A stretch of DNA of 64,000 nucleotides from the NCBI GenBank assembly GCA_028825475.1, contig JAPKAB010000002.1, forward strand, positions 169,689 to 233,688. The letters run 5' to 3'. Of this stretch, positions 34,175 to 43,341 are shown piece after piece. This stretch comes from Ascidiaceihabitans sp. (GTDB lineage: Bacteria; Pseudomonadota; Alphaproteobacteria; Rhodobacterales; Rhodobacteraceae). The translations under genes were made by a program, and so were the position numbers. A model generated the notes under the pieces. The model did not search any database. It worked only from the letters and a program-made list of their open reading frames with translations, and was not told the origin of the DNA. Every line of letters begins with the position of its first letter. Position 1 is the stretch's first letter.

Positions 34175-34978
34175 ATGATAAAAACTTCAATATCCGCCAT
34201 GGCCCTTACCGCCCTTATGGCAATTCCAGTTCTAGCAAGCGACCATCCCCCCGTTTCGGTTGAGGTTCTGCAAGGTTGGGAACTGTCAGACGGCCGCCGC
34301 GTCGCAGCGATCAAGCTGTCGTTGGAGGATGGGTGGAAGACCTATTGGCGTGCCCCCGGTGATTCGGGCATACCCCCGCTGTTCAGCTGGAAAGGTGCGC
34401 GCAACATTGCTCAGATGCAGATCACATGGCCGCAGCCCAGAGTTTTTGACGACGGTGGCGTCCGCTCTATTGGATATAAAAAGCAGTTGGTCATTCCCCT
34501 ACACATCGCCCCCAAACGCGATGACAAACCGGTCCGCCTAAAGGGTCGTATGGACATCGGCATCTGTTCAGACATTTGTGCGCCCTACACTTTGAAATTT
34601 GACGCAAAGCTGGAGGAAGCGGGTTCATTTCCTACTCCGGAAATTGCGTCTGCCTTAGCCTCTGCCCCATTTTCCGCATCAGAAGCTGGTGTGAAGTCCG
34701 CAACTTGTCGCCTCACCCCAACTGATGATGGCATGCAGATTGAGGCACGTGTGACTGTTCCATCCGCTGGTGGCCGTGAAGAGACGGTTATTGAAGCAGG
34801 TCAAGACACCATTTGGGTCAGCGAACCTGTGACCACCCGCAAAGGTGATCAGTTGATTGCCGTTTCACAGATGTTCCATTCCTCGGGCACCGCGTTTTCA
34901 GTGAACCGCTCTGACGTGCGCATCACCATTTTGGGGTCAAACCACGCCATCGATATTCGCGGTTGTAGCGCCGGTTAA
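34175..34978 (+). CDS. Exported DsbD-alpha-domain protein
   Basis: A 267-aa protein with a signal peptide of about 21 residues (ALMAIPVLA-S). The rest is the thiol:disulfide interchange domain found at the N-terminus of DsbD. The segment IGICSDICAPYTLKF carries two cysteines as in that domain. It lacks the transmembrane and thioredoxin parts of DsbD, so it is a stand-alone periplasmic domain, possibly receiving electrons from another membrane protein such as CcdA/ScsB. The stop overlaps the stop of the convergent RND pump gene by 4 bases. Confidence 0.83.
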   Translation: MIKTSISAMALTALMAIPVLASDHPPVSVEVLQGWELSDGRRVAAIKLSLEDGWKTYWRAPGDSGIPPLFSWKGARNIAQMQITWPQPRVFDDGGVRSIGYKKQLVIPLHIAPKRDDKPVRLKGRMDIGICSDICAPYTLKFDAKLEEAGSFPTPEIASALASAPFSASEAGVKSATCRLTPTDDGMQIEARVTVPSAGGREETVIEAGQDTIWVSEPVTTRKGDQLIAVSQMFHSSGTAFSVNRSDVRITILGSNHAIDIRGCSAG

Positions 34979-37900
34979 GCCGCGCGGCGTCTGCGCAATG
35001 CGCTGATCTGAAAGCCAAGTGCTAGGATGATGTAGGTGGTGAGAACCTGTGCCGCGCTGCCCATGATGAACAGGCCCAATGCCCCCGTCATTGGCGACAT
35101 GTTTGCCGCCATCGGAAATGCGTTTGTGATCTGTTCTGGCAATTGTTTGAACCATATCGCGTAGCCCAATGTTGCCCCGCCCCACGCAAAGATTGCGACC
35201 CATAGGGCGCGAAGCCCCCATGCGACACCACTGGCCCGTGCACTCACACCACGACGCATCGCGGTGATGTGGCGTGAGACATCGTGTTGGGCAGCGATCA
35301 ACGCGGGTACAACCAACAGAACCAACAGCATCCCAAACCCAAGGCCGTAAACCAGTGTGATCACCGTTGGCATCAAGAACTGCGCTTGTTGTGACCCCTC
35401 ATATAGCAGGGGCGACATACCCAGAACGGTGGTCAATGTTGTTAACATCACAGGCCGCAAACGATCTGATGCCCCGTCTATTATCGAGGGAACCAACCCG
35501 CGGTCTTCGGCGTATTCGTCAATGGATGTCACCAAAACGATTGAGTCGTTGATGATGATACCTGTCATCCCCAGCAAACCAACAACCGTAAACATGCTAA
35601 GGGGAACACCCCATGCAGCGTGACCGTAGATTGTTCCGATCAATCCAAACGGGATGATCGCCATAACCACCATAGGCCGCGTCCAACTGCCAAAGACCCA
35701 CGACAGCACCAGATAAATACCAGTCAGACACAAGATCAGACCCGTCATGGCATCATTCAAGAACGTGCTTTCCTGTTCACTTAGGCCCGTCATCCGCCAT
35801 TCGATCTGACGGGTGGACGCGATATTTGGCAAAATCTCTTCTTCCAAGGCGCGGTTGATTTCGGTCGCGCGGGCTGGATCATCCTCTGACACATCACCCG
35901 TCACAGAAATCAAACGCACCCCGTTTTCGCGGCGTACGGTGCTAAAGCCAGTACGGCGTTCAACGCTGACCAAATCAGCCAAGGGAACGTAAATGCCACT
36001 TGGTGCACGCATCTGCATCCGCTCCATGAAATCTGCAGTCAATTCGCTGCTGGGCACTTCAACACGGATGCTGGCGCTGCGGGCCCCATCTGGGAATGTC
36101 GCCGCCTCAATACCATTCAGGCGATTGCGCAAAGCACGTCCTAATGTGTCGATGGTAAAGCCAAGCGCCTGACCTTGGGCCGTGAGGTCCAAAATCAGTT
36201 CCTCTTTATCATAGGCCAAATTGTCTTGAACCGCGCTGACCTCAGGGTAGATAGCCAAAGCCTTTTGCAAGTCCTGACTGGCCGCCTTTAAAACATCTGT
36301 ATCTGCACCGAAGAACTGAACCGACATTCCGTCCCCACCTGGGCCTGAGCGCCATGAACGGAAACTGACCGTTTCAACAAGCGGATGGTTCGCCACCATA
36401 TTCTGCAATTCAGACACAAAGGCAAAGCTGGAATACCCTTTGCGCAAATCGGCGTCGATTAACTCGATTGAAATCGCACCCAGCAGATCACCGTCTTTGC
36501 TTTCTGCACCTGCAAGGCCGCGCCCCGCATTGCCACCGACTTCGGCCATGACAAAATCGACAGGGTTAACGCCAGTTTCTGCCTCGCGTTTTGCCGCCAG
36601 CGCGTTGGTGGCGCGTTGCATTTCGCGCATCATTTCAAGAGTGTCTTCACGTGTTGCACCCTCAGCCATCGCAAAGTTACCGGTGACGGAACCACGTTCA
36701 GGCGCATTAAAGAAACGCCATTGCACCTCGCCACTGATAACAAGGATCACTTGGCTGGCCAGCACGGCTATGACACCAGCCAGAACCACATAACGGGCAC
36801 GAATGACCAACCCCATAAAGGGACGGAACAAGTTGGTACGACACCAATCGAACCCAATATTCACCACACGGCTGGGCAAATCATACCAGCGACGTTTGTT
36901 CACGGCGACCAACGCATGGGACATGTGGTTGGGCAGGATCAGGAAACATTCAACAAGCGAAGCGATCAAAACCGCGATCACCGTAAACGGAATATCCGCA
37001 ATCAAGCTGCCAAAACGGCCGCCCACAGCCACCAAACCAAAGAATGCGATGACTGTTGTTAAGGTGGCAGCAAACACTGGCATCGCCATGCGCCGCGCTG
37101 CATTTTCAGCGGCTATAACGGGGGCTTCGCCGTAATGGCGAGCACGGTGATCGGCGTGTTCACCCACGACAATCGCATCATCCACAACAATACCTAGCGT
37201 GATGATCAACCCAAACAGGCTGATCATATTAATCGTCAGTCCACCGACATACATCAAAGCAATTGCTGCCATCAGAGCAACAGGAATACCCGCAGCAACC
37301 CAGAACGCGGTGCGTGCATTGAGGAATAAAAATAGCAATGCGACAACCAACATCAATCCAACCAGCGCGTTGTCGATCAAGATATCAAGGCGGTCTGAAA
37401 TTGCTTCGGCCCGTGCGCGGATCAAACTAATGGCTACATCGCGTGGCAACGTAAGCTGCAAAGTGTCTGCAACCTCTTGAACCACCGCCTGCATTTCGAT
37501 TGCATCACCATCATTCGACCTATCGACCCGAATGGAAATTGCAGGGTGATCGCCGACGAAATAACCACGATCGCGGTCCACGCCTTGGCGCAACACCCGC
37601 GCCACATCACCAACTGTTAGCGTGCTGCCATCTGCGTTTGACCGCAAAACAACGCCAGAGACTTCTTCGACGCTACGCTTTTGGGTTCCAGTGCGCACGC
37701 GGGCGTTTGCCCCTGCGACGTCACCCGCGGGATCAGCATTCACCTCTGCCGCAATCGCGCTGGCGATTTGGGACATGGTGACATCATTTGCAATCAACTG
37801 CGCGGATGACACTTCGATCAACACTTGAGGTGCGGCGACGCCACGAATTGTGCTGCGTGTTACGCCTTCGGCGAACAAACGGGTTACGAATTCATCGGCA

Positions 37901-38382
37901 AACAGCCCCAACTGTTGAGGGGCGATTGGGCCTGTGATGACGACGTCCGTGACGCGATCACGCCATGCTCCGCGCCGTACCTTGGGTTCGTCAGCGTCCT
38001 CTGGGAGGGTCGAAATGCTATCAATGGCAGATTGCACATCATCAGCCCCACGCGCCATATCCCAGCCCGCCACAAACTCAAGAACGATGCTGCCAGACCC
38101 CTCGCGCGAGACGCTTGAGGAGCTATCGACCCCCTCAACCGCCAGCAACCCCGGCTCAAGAACTTGAATAATACCGGCATCGATATCTTCGGCCCCAGCC
38201 CCTTTCCACTGTGTGCTGACCGACACATTGTCGATGATAACATCAGGGAAAAATTGGGCCCGCATGTTCGGGATCGCCATCAAACCCGCAACAACCATGA
38301 TCACCAGTAAAAGGTTCGCAATGGTACGGTGACGGGTGAAATATGAAAGGATACCGCCCGCGGCGTTTGGTATTTTGCGCAT
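34975..38382 (-). CDS. RND-family efflux pump permease
   Basis: A 1135-aa inner-membrane transporter of the hydrophobe/amphiphile efflux branch. The N-terminal helix is followed by a periplasmic porter domain, then helices including GIVVDDAIVVGEH (paired Asp of the proton relay) in the first half. In the second half GMTGIIINDSIVLV is the matching repeat. The C-terminal 90 residues after VVPALIAAQHDV carry two extra hydrophobic segments beyond the usual end of the fold. The adaptor gene lies 3 bases upstream. No outer-membrane factor is encoded nearby. The substrate is unknown. Confidence 0.9.
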   Translation of the reverse strand: MRKIPNAAGGILSYFTRHRTIANLLLVIMVVAGLMAIPNMRAQFFPDVIIDNVSVSTQWKGAGAEDIDAGIIQVLEPGLLAVEGVDSSSSVSREGSGSIVLEFVAGWDMARGADDVQSAIDSISTLPEDADEPKVRRGAWRDRVTDVVITGPIAPQQLGLFADEFVTRLFAEGVTRSTIRGVAAPQVLIEVSSAQLIANDVTMSQIASAIAAEVNADPAGDVAGANARVRTGTQKRSVEEVSGVVLRSNADGSTLTVGDVARVLRQGVDRDRGYFVGDHPAISIRVDRSNDGDAIEMQAVVQEVADTLQLTLPRDVAISLIRARAEAISDRLDILIDNALVGLMLVVALLFLFLNARTAFWVAAGIPVALMAAIALMYVGGLTINMISLFGLIITLGIVVDDAIVVGEHADHRARHYGEAPVIAAENAARRMAMPVFAATLTTVIAFFGLVAVGGRFGSLIADIPFTVIAVLIASLVECFLILPNHMSHALVAVNKRRWYDLPSRVVNIGFDWCRTNLFRPFMGLVIRARYVVLAGVIAVLASQVILVISGEVQWRFFNAPERGSVTGNFAMAEGATREDTLEMMREMQRATNALAAKREAETGVNPVDFVMAEVGGNAGRGLAGAESKDGDLLGAISIELIDADLRKGYSSFAFVSELQNMVANHPLVETVSFRSWRSGPGGDGMSVQFFGADTDVLKAASQDLQKALAIYPEVSAVQDNLAYDKEELILDLTAQGQALGFTIDTLGRALRNRLNGIEAATFPDGARSASIRVEVPSSELTADFMERMQMRAPSGIYVPLADLVSVERRTGFSTVRRENGVRLISVTGDVSEDDPARATEINRALEEEILPNIASTRQIEWRMTGLSEQESTFLNDAMTGLILCLTGIYLVLSWVFGSWTRPMVVMAIIPFGLIGTIYGHAAWGVPLSMFTVVGLLGMTGIIINDSIVLVTSIDEYAEDRGLVPSIIDGASDRLRPVMLTTLTTVLGMSPLLYEGSQQAQFLMPTVITLVYGLGFGMLLVLLVVPALIAAQHDVSRHITAMRRGVSARASGVAWGLRALWVAIFAWGGATLGYAIWFKQLPEQITNAFPMAANMSPMTGALGLFIMGSAAQVLTTYIILALGFQISALRRRRAA

Positions 38383-38385
38383 GGG

Positions 38386-39843
38386 TTAGCCCCCCATCCG
38401 TCCCTCAATGCGCTCAACCACTTTGGCTGGCACTTGAGGTTCGGAAAGTTGTGAAAGGATGCGTGCCTTGGCCTCAGCCGGCATACGATTGTTGCCCTCA
38501 ATAAAGGCGACAATTTTGGCGCGACGCTCATCGGACAGTTCAACCATTGCCGGTGCCTTGGGCGCATCATCGACGCCGCCCCGCAGAGGCTTAACGACAA
38601 TGCCAGCGCCTAACAAAGGCGAGCGTGCCTCGACCACGTCGCGCCCTTCAAGGCCACGGGCGCGCACAAGGACATCATCACCCTGTCGGCGCACCAAAGA
38701 CACATCAATCGCCTCTAACCGATTTTCAGACCCTAAAATCAAGACGCTGCTGTTGGCATCCAGCGCAGATGACGGAAGACGGACAACGCCGCGTACAGTT
38801 GGTTCTTTTACGCGCACCTGAACGAAATCGCCGGTTTTAAAACCAACACTGTCGTCGAGTTGTGCAAACAACAAGCGTCCAGTTTGCCCCGCATCTGATC
38901 CAGCACTTGAGCGGCTGATGCGCCCCTTCGCCTCAAGATCAACGCCAGCAACATCCAAGACAACTGTGACATCAGCGTTTAGGATATCGCCGTCATCCCC
39001 AAGCAATCGCGCGTATTGGGCTGTGGAAACGCGAAACGAGACCTCTAGCAAAGCTGGGTCGATAAGTTCAGCCAGCCGTTCGTTTGCGCCGACAAGGCGT
39101 CCAGCAACAACGCTGGGTGCGCTGAGTTTGCCATCAAACGGGGCGATAAGAGTAGCATCGGAAAGCCCACGTTCGGCATCGGCCAATGCGATCTGCGCGC
39201 GCGCGATTGCGGACGCTGCTTGATCGATACGCGCTTGTGATTGTGTGACCGATTGGCGGCGTGCCAATACGGCCTGACGGGCCGATGATGCGGCAAGTTC
39301 AGCCGTTTCAAGGGCCGCTGCAGTGCCAACGCCTCGTTCTAATAAATCCCTTTGACGTTGCAGCGCTTTGGCGCGCAGGTCTGCCTGATCCTGGGCCGCA
39401 ATTTGTTCGTCTTGGGCAAGGGCCAGACTGCGTTGTGCGTCGCGTGCGTCTGCCTGAGCATCTGCAATATCTGCCTGAACGCGCGACAATGTGGATTGGG
39501 CATTGGATGGATCGATCCTAACCAGCACATCCCCCGCACTGACTTCGCCCCCATCAACAAACTGCTCTGAGAGTTCAATCACACGACCGCCAGATGCGGA
39601 ACGTAGCTCCAAAGTTCGTCTACTTTTCACTTCGCCAAAGGTGGCCAGAACAGGGGTTTCAACGCCAATTTCCGCGCGCACAACATTCACGGCAAAGACG
39701 CGTTCTTTCGCGGGACGTGCACGGTTTTCTTTGCCCATACGGTCCTGAACCGCGCCACCAATCATTTGGCCTGCAAAAGCCAGCAATCCAAACGTCATGG
39801 CTGCCAGAAACACGCCAACCAAACTTTGTCTTAAAAACCGCAT
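38386..39843 (-). CDS. RND efflux periplasmic adaptor (membrane fusion protein)
   Basis: A 485-aa HlyD/AcrA-type adaptor from the ATG at 39843 with a GAAGGA site. It has an N-terminal membrane anchor (about 9-29), a barrel-sandwich half motif (VIELSEQFVDGGEVSAGDVLVRIDP), a long alpha-hairpin (about 130-240) and a second lipoyl half (LIAPFDGKLSAPSVVAGRLVGANE). A beta-barrel and membrane-proximal domain follow. The stop is 3 bases from the pump start, so both are made together. The C-terminus after residue about 425 is helical and unlike standard AcrA. Confidence 0.9.
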   Translation of the reverse strand: MRFLRQSLVGVFLAAMTFGLLAFAGQMIGGAVQDRMGKENRARPAKERVFAVNVVRAEIGVETPVLATFGEVKSRRTLELRSASGGRVIELSEQFVDGGEVSAGDVLVRIDPSNAQSTLSRVQADIADAQADARDAQRSLALAQDEQIAAQDQADLRAKALQRQRDLLERGVGTAAALETAELAASSARQAVLARRQSVTQSQARIDQAASAIARAQIALADAERGLSDATLIAPFDGKLSAPSVVAGRLVGANERLAELIDPALLEVSFRVSTAQYARLLGDDGDILNADVTVVLDVAGVDLEAKGRISRSSAGSDAGQTGRLLFAQLDDSVGFKTGDFVQVRVKEPTVRGVVRLPSSALDANSSVLILGSENRLEAIDVSLVRRQGDDVLVRARGLEGRDVVEARSPLLGAGIVVKPLRGGVDDAPKAPAMVELSDERRAKIVAFIEGNNRMPAEAKARILSQLSEPQVPAKVVERIEGRMGG

Positions 39844-39939
39844 CAAATATCCTTCAAGAGCCAGCCAAATAAGCCGAGCTTTAACGTAGACCACTTTGCA
39901 CAAATGCCAAGCGCTCAGGTGGTTATACGGATGCTGAAA

Positions 39940-40482
39940 CTATTTCCGTCGCTGATGCTCGTCCAAACGCGGTAATATTTCTACAAAGTTGCAAGGGCGA
40001 TGACGGAAATCGAGTTGGCGCACCAAAATTTCGTCCCATGCGTCCTTGCATGCACCCGGACTACCAGGCAGTGCAAACAGGTACGTGCCATTGCGAACGC
40101 CGCCTGTGGCACGACTTTGAACCGCAGATGTGCCGATCTTTTGCATGCTCACAATCGTGAACACCGTGCCAAAGGCATCGATCTCTTTTTCATAGACGTC
40201 GCGGTGTGCTTCAACCGTCACATCACGCCCCGTCAGACCTGTGCCACCTGTGCTGATGACAACGTCAATTTCAGGGTCATCGCACCATGTGCGCAATTGG
40301 GCCGCGATGTCCGCGCGCTCATCGGTAAGGATTTTGCGATCCGCGAGGGTGTGCCCTGCATCTTGCAACCGTCCAACCAAGACATCGCCAGACCGATCCT
40401 CAGAGAGCCCACGGCTGTCAGAAACGGTGAGGACGGCAATGCGGACAGGAATGAAGGTAGCAGTTTCGTCAATACGGCTCAT
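39940..40482 (-). CDS. moaB: Molybdenum cofactor biosynthesis protein B
   Basis: A 180-aa MoaB/MogA-type protein that adenylylates molybdopterin before molybdate insertion. It shows IAVLTVSDSRG near the N-terminus, the VISTGGTGLTGRDVT binding motif and FALPGSPGACKDAWD. It starts 15 bases after the uracil-DNA glycosylase gene on the same strand, so the two form a unit. It is functionally tied to moeA at 24 kb and moaDE at 53 kb. Confidence 0.92.
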   Translation of the reverse strand: MSRIDETATFIPVRIAVLTVSDSRGLSEDRSGDVLVGRLQDAGHTLADRKILTDERADIAAQLRTWCDDPEIDVVISTGGTGLTGRDVTVEAHRDVYEKEIDAFGTVFTIVSMQKIGTSAVQSRATGGVRNGTYLFALPGSPGACKDAWDEILVRQLDFRHRPCNFVEILPRLDEHQRRK

Positions 40483-40497
40483 GATATGGGTGACCTT

Positions 40498-41289
40498 TCA
40501 GCCCTGAATACGTGATTTCACAGAAAGCAGATCGGCCCATGCATCGCGTTTGGCAATCGGGGTCCGCATCAATTGGCTGGGGTGGAACATTGGTAGGGTC
40601 GGTTTGCCCATCACTTCAACCCAATCGCCACGCAAGCGAGTCATGCCACGTTTGCCCATCAAACACTGACAGGCAATGTTTCCCATCAAGATCAGAACAT
40701 CTGGGTTCACCAAAGCAATTTGGCGTTCGATGAACGGCTTCATCATCGCCAATTCATCTGCTTTAGGATCGCGATCTTGGGGTGGGCGCCACGGCATAAT
40801 ATGTGAGTAATAGACTGCAGGTGCCTCACCCGTCCGCGAAAGGCCAATTGCCGCAAACATTTTATCAAACAGCAGCCCTCGTGCCCCCTCAAGGAAGACA
40901 CCAGCGCGGTCATCGTCGCGATTGGGTGCGTCACCAATTACCATTACAGATGCGCCTGCAACACCTTGGCCGAATAACATGTTGCGTGCACCACGCTTTA
41001 ACTCACAATGCTCAAATCCAGCCACGGCTTGTTCAAGAGCAGCCAAATCACCCGCCTGGGCGGCAAGATCACGTGCGATTGTTGCACCATCAACTTTTGG
41101 TACTTCATAAACAGGCGGAGGCGTTGGTCGTGCTTTGGGATCATTCCCAACGACTGCTTTGGCAGGTTTTGCCAAGGCTGCAGGCAGTTCATAGCGATTA
41201 AGCGGCTGGTCACAGATTGATTCATCTGCGCCCAACTCAATTTGCCATGCCAGCATTGCGGCGGCTGAATGATAATCCACTGATTCCAT
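40498..41289 (-). CDS. Uracil-DNA glycosylase family protein (family 4-like, variant motif)
   Basis: A 263-aa protein. An N-terminal extension (1-85) precedes the glycosylase fold, with LKRGARNMLFGQG, motif 1 as GDAPNRDDDRAG (residues 119-130), HIMPWRPPQDR and the late FHPSQLMRTP motif. Typical family 4 enzymes have GE(A/G)PG in motif 1, here GDAPN. Only one Cys (95) lies in the N-terminal Fe-S position, as in other alphaproteobacterial members. Activity on uracil is plausible but the motif change makes it less certain. moaB follows 15 bases downstream. Confidence 0.82.
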   Translation of the reverse strand: MESVDYHSAAAMLAWQIELGADESICDQPLNRYELPAALAKPAKAVVGNDPKARPTPPPVYEVPKVDGATIARDLAAQAGDLAALEQAVAGFEHCELKRGARNMLFGQGVAGASVMVIGDAPNRDDDRAGVFLEGARGLLFDKMFAAIGLSRTGEAPAVYYSHIMPWRPPQDRDPKADELAMMKPFIERQIALVNPDVLILMGNIACQCLMGKRGMTRLRGDWVEVMGKPTLPMFHPSQLMRTPIAKRDAWADLLSVKSRIQG

Positions 41290-41389
41290 GCGACCACCCT
41301 ACCCGTCTAAAACGGCAGGTAAAACGCCCCCATTTTCAGAACGCAAAATATTTCCCTATTTCCTATAAATAAGTTAAAAATCCCAATAC

Positions 41390-41418
41390 TTGCCGCAACA
41401 CGATCCGCCCTCTATAAC
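41390..41418 (+). promoter_or_regulatory. Sigma-70-type promoter of the pyrB operon
   Basis: TTGCCG and TATAAC are separated by 17 bases and end 26 bases before the pyrB ATG. This gives a leader of about 20 bases, too short for a leader peptide or attenuator. Confidence 0.65.
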
Positions 41419-41444
41419 GCGGCAAATATCACGAGGTTCCGCAC

Positions 41445-42380
41445 ATGACATTTCCACATCGCCATCTTCTGGGGATTGAACAACTGCGACCAGAAGAGAT
41501 CACTACGATCCTTGATCTGGCGGAGGAATATGTCGCGTTAAACCGCGGCGATAAAAAGCACTCTGACGTGCTGTCTGGCCTAACCCAGATCAACATGTTC
41601 TTTGAAAACTCAACGCGTACGCAAGCCAGCTTTGAACTTGCTGGCAAGCGATTGGGCGCTGACGTCATGAACATGGCGATGCAGGCCTCATCAGTCAAAA
41701 AGGGCGAGACCCTGATTGATACCGCCCTAACACTGAATGCGATGCATCCTGATCTGTTGGTTGTGCGTCACCCCCATTCGGGTGCTGTTGATCTGCTAGC
41801 GCAAAAAGTGAACTGCGCGGTTTTGAACGCAGGTGACGGGCGTCATGAACATCCGACCCAAGCGTTGTTAGATGCATTGACCATTCGCCGCGCCAAAGGC
41901 CGTTTGCACCGCCTATCTATCGCAATTTGCGGCGATATCGCCCACAGTCGTGTTGCCCGTTCCAACATCATGCTTTTGGGCAAGATGGAAAACCGCATCC
42001 GCCTGATCGGTCCGCCAACATTGATGCCATCAGGTATCGAAGAGTTCGGTGTTGAAGTGTTCGATAACATGGATGAGGGTCTAAAAGACGTAGACGTCGT
42101 GATGATGTTGCGCCTACAAAAGGAACGGATGGACGGTGGGTTTATCCCGTCTGAGCGTGAGTATTACCACCGCTATGGTCTGGACGCTGAAAAGCTATCC
42201 CATGCAAAACCCGACGCGATTGTTATGCACCCTGGCCCAATGAACCGCGGCGTTGAGATCGACAGCGACATCGCTGATGACATCAACCGCAGCGTTATCC
42301 AAGAGCAAGTTGAAATGGGTGTTGCTGTGCGCATGGCTGCAATGGACCTTTTGGCCCGCAACCTAAAGGGCACTGCATGA
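41445..42380 (+). CDS. pyrB: Aspartate carbamoyltransferase catalytic subunit
   Basis: A 311-aa enzyme of pyrimidine synthesis joining carbamoyl phosphate and aspartate. It contains [17 protein letters not shown] (carbamoyl phosphate site), [26 protein letters not shown] and [12 protein letters not shown]. No regulatory PyrI subunit is nearby. It starts a tight operon: the stop overlaps the next gene by 4 bases, and a pseudo-dihydroorotase follows two genes later. That matches the pyrBC' architecture, in which an inactive PyrC' holds PyrB catalytic trimers together. Confidence 0.95.
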   Translation: MTFPHRHLLGIEQLRPEEITTILDLAEEYVALNRGDKKHSDVLSGLTQINMFFENSTRTQASFELAGKRLGADVMNMAMQASSVKKGETLIDTALTLNAMHPDLLVVRHPHSGAVDLLAQKVNCAVLNAGDGRHEHPTQALLDALTIRRAKGRLHRLSIAICGDIAHSRVARSNIMLLGKMENRIRLIGPPTLMPSGIEEFGVEVFDNMDEGLKDVDVVMMLRLQKERMDGGFIPSEREYYHRYGLDAEKLSHAKPDAIVMHPGPMNRGVEIDSDIADDINRSVIQEQVEMGVAVRMAAMDLLARNLKGTA

Positions 42381-42811
42381 GCCTTGCGCCAATAGAAATA
42401 TGGCAACCCTCGCTACGGGCCTTTGGCTTGCGCTGTTGCGGTATTTTTCTGGTTACGTTCGCAATGATTTCACCCGTTTGGCCCTATGTCGGCGGAACGA
42501 CCGCATTTGCGGCCTCGATTGCGCTGTGCGTGGTGTACATGTTTGTCCTTGATGATTTCACGCAGTGGTTGGCCCACCGCAAATCAATCTGGACGTTGAC
42601 ACCCAACGATTTGATTTATGAAAATGCCCACGAAGACATGGAAGCACGCGCCCTTCCGCTGTCCGAAATGACATCAGTTCATCAGCGTTTCCTATGGAAC
42701 GTTCAATTGCGCCTGGGCAACGGAACTGCGGTCACGATGTTTTACCTAAACAACCCAAAAGCTGTTTGTGAAACCATTCGCGCCGCCATGGCGTCAGAGG
42801 CTGCGTCATGA
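42377..42811 (+). CDS. Small membrane protein within the pyrB-pyrC' operon (144 aa)
   Basis: Two membrane helices (about 18-38 and 43-61) are followed by a soluble domain of about 75 residues rich in beta segments ([25 protein letters not shown], and [14 protein letters not shown]). This resembles the PH-like layout of bacterial PH-domain membrane proteins. I do not recognise a named family. It overlaps pyrB and the next gene by 4 bases at both ends (ATGA), so it is translationally coupled on both sides. Confidence 0.8.
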   Translation: MSLAPIEIWQPSLRAFGLRCCGIFLVTFAMISPVWPYVGGTTAFAASIALCVVYMFVLDDFTQWLAHRKSIWTLTPNDLIYENAHEDMEARALPLSEMTSVHQRFLWNVQLRLGNGTAVTMFYLNNPKAVCETIRAAMASEAAS

Positions 42812-43341
42812 GCACAACAATGCAAATTCCAGCGTTTGAAGCAGGCGTGATCCGCCTGTTTGCAATCGACATACCGTCTGAACAAATGGATACGTTTGAT
42901 GCCAAAGTCGCTTTAGGCGCGGTGCACTTGGATGAAACATTTGTGGAAGTGTTTCATGTCAGTGACCTTGAGGGCCTTGGCCTTGCTGGATACCTGATGA
43001 CTGGTAACGAAGTTCCCGAGGACCAAATTGACGAAATGCGCGTTCAACTGGACGCAATCAAAGGCCATGTGCTGCTGGTGTTTTCATCAGCCTTTGGCCA
43101 AGATAAACAAACGCTTCATCCACAATCACCCCTGCGCCATATCGCGACATTTTTTACTGAAGGCACGCCTGTGACATTCAAAAAACTCCCCGATGACAGT
43201 GCGCAATTGGGCACTGGTAACGATGAAATCAAACCTGCAAAGAAAGTCCCTTCGCAGGCTGCCATGTCTGGGCGCATCGCCACCTATGCCCTGTTGTTTA
43301 TGTTCGCCTTTACCGGCCTCATCATATGGATTGGCTCATGA
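42808..43341 (+). CDS. Tail-anchored hypothetical protein within the pyrB-pyrC' operon (177 aa)
   Basis: The first 130 residues look soluble and mixed alpha/beta (IRLFAIDIPSEQMDTF, LRHIATFFTEGTPVTFKKLP). A Lys-rich linker and one C-terminal membrane helix (about 155-175) follow. It is therefore probably anchored to the inner membrane by its tail, facing the cytoplasm. No family is recognised. It overlaps the previous gene by 4 bases and the pyrC' ATG by 4 bases. The paired small membrane genes may connect the enzyme complex to the membrane; this is inference only. Confidence 0.8.
   Translation: MSTTMQIPAFEAGVIRLFAIDIPSEQMDTFDAKVALGAVHLDETFVEVFHVSDLEGLGLAGYLMTGNEVPEDQIDEMRVQLDAIKGHVLLVFSSAFGQDKQTLHPQSPLRHIATFFTEGTPVTFKKLPDDSAQLGTGNDEIKPAKKVPSQAAMSGRIATYALLFMFAFTGLIIWIGS

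Noticed and set aside
34975..39843. The RND pair as a tripartite pump with its own outer-membrane channel.
   Set aside because: No TolC-like gene upstream or downstream; a shared channel must be used.
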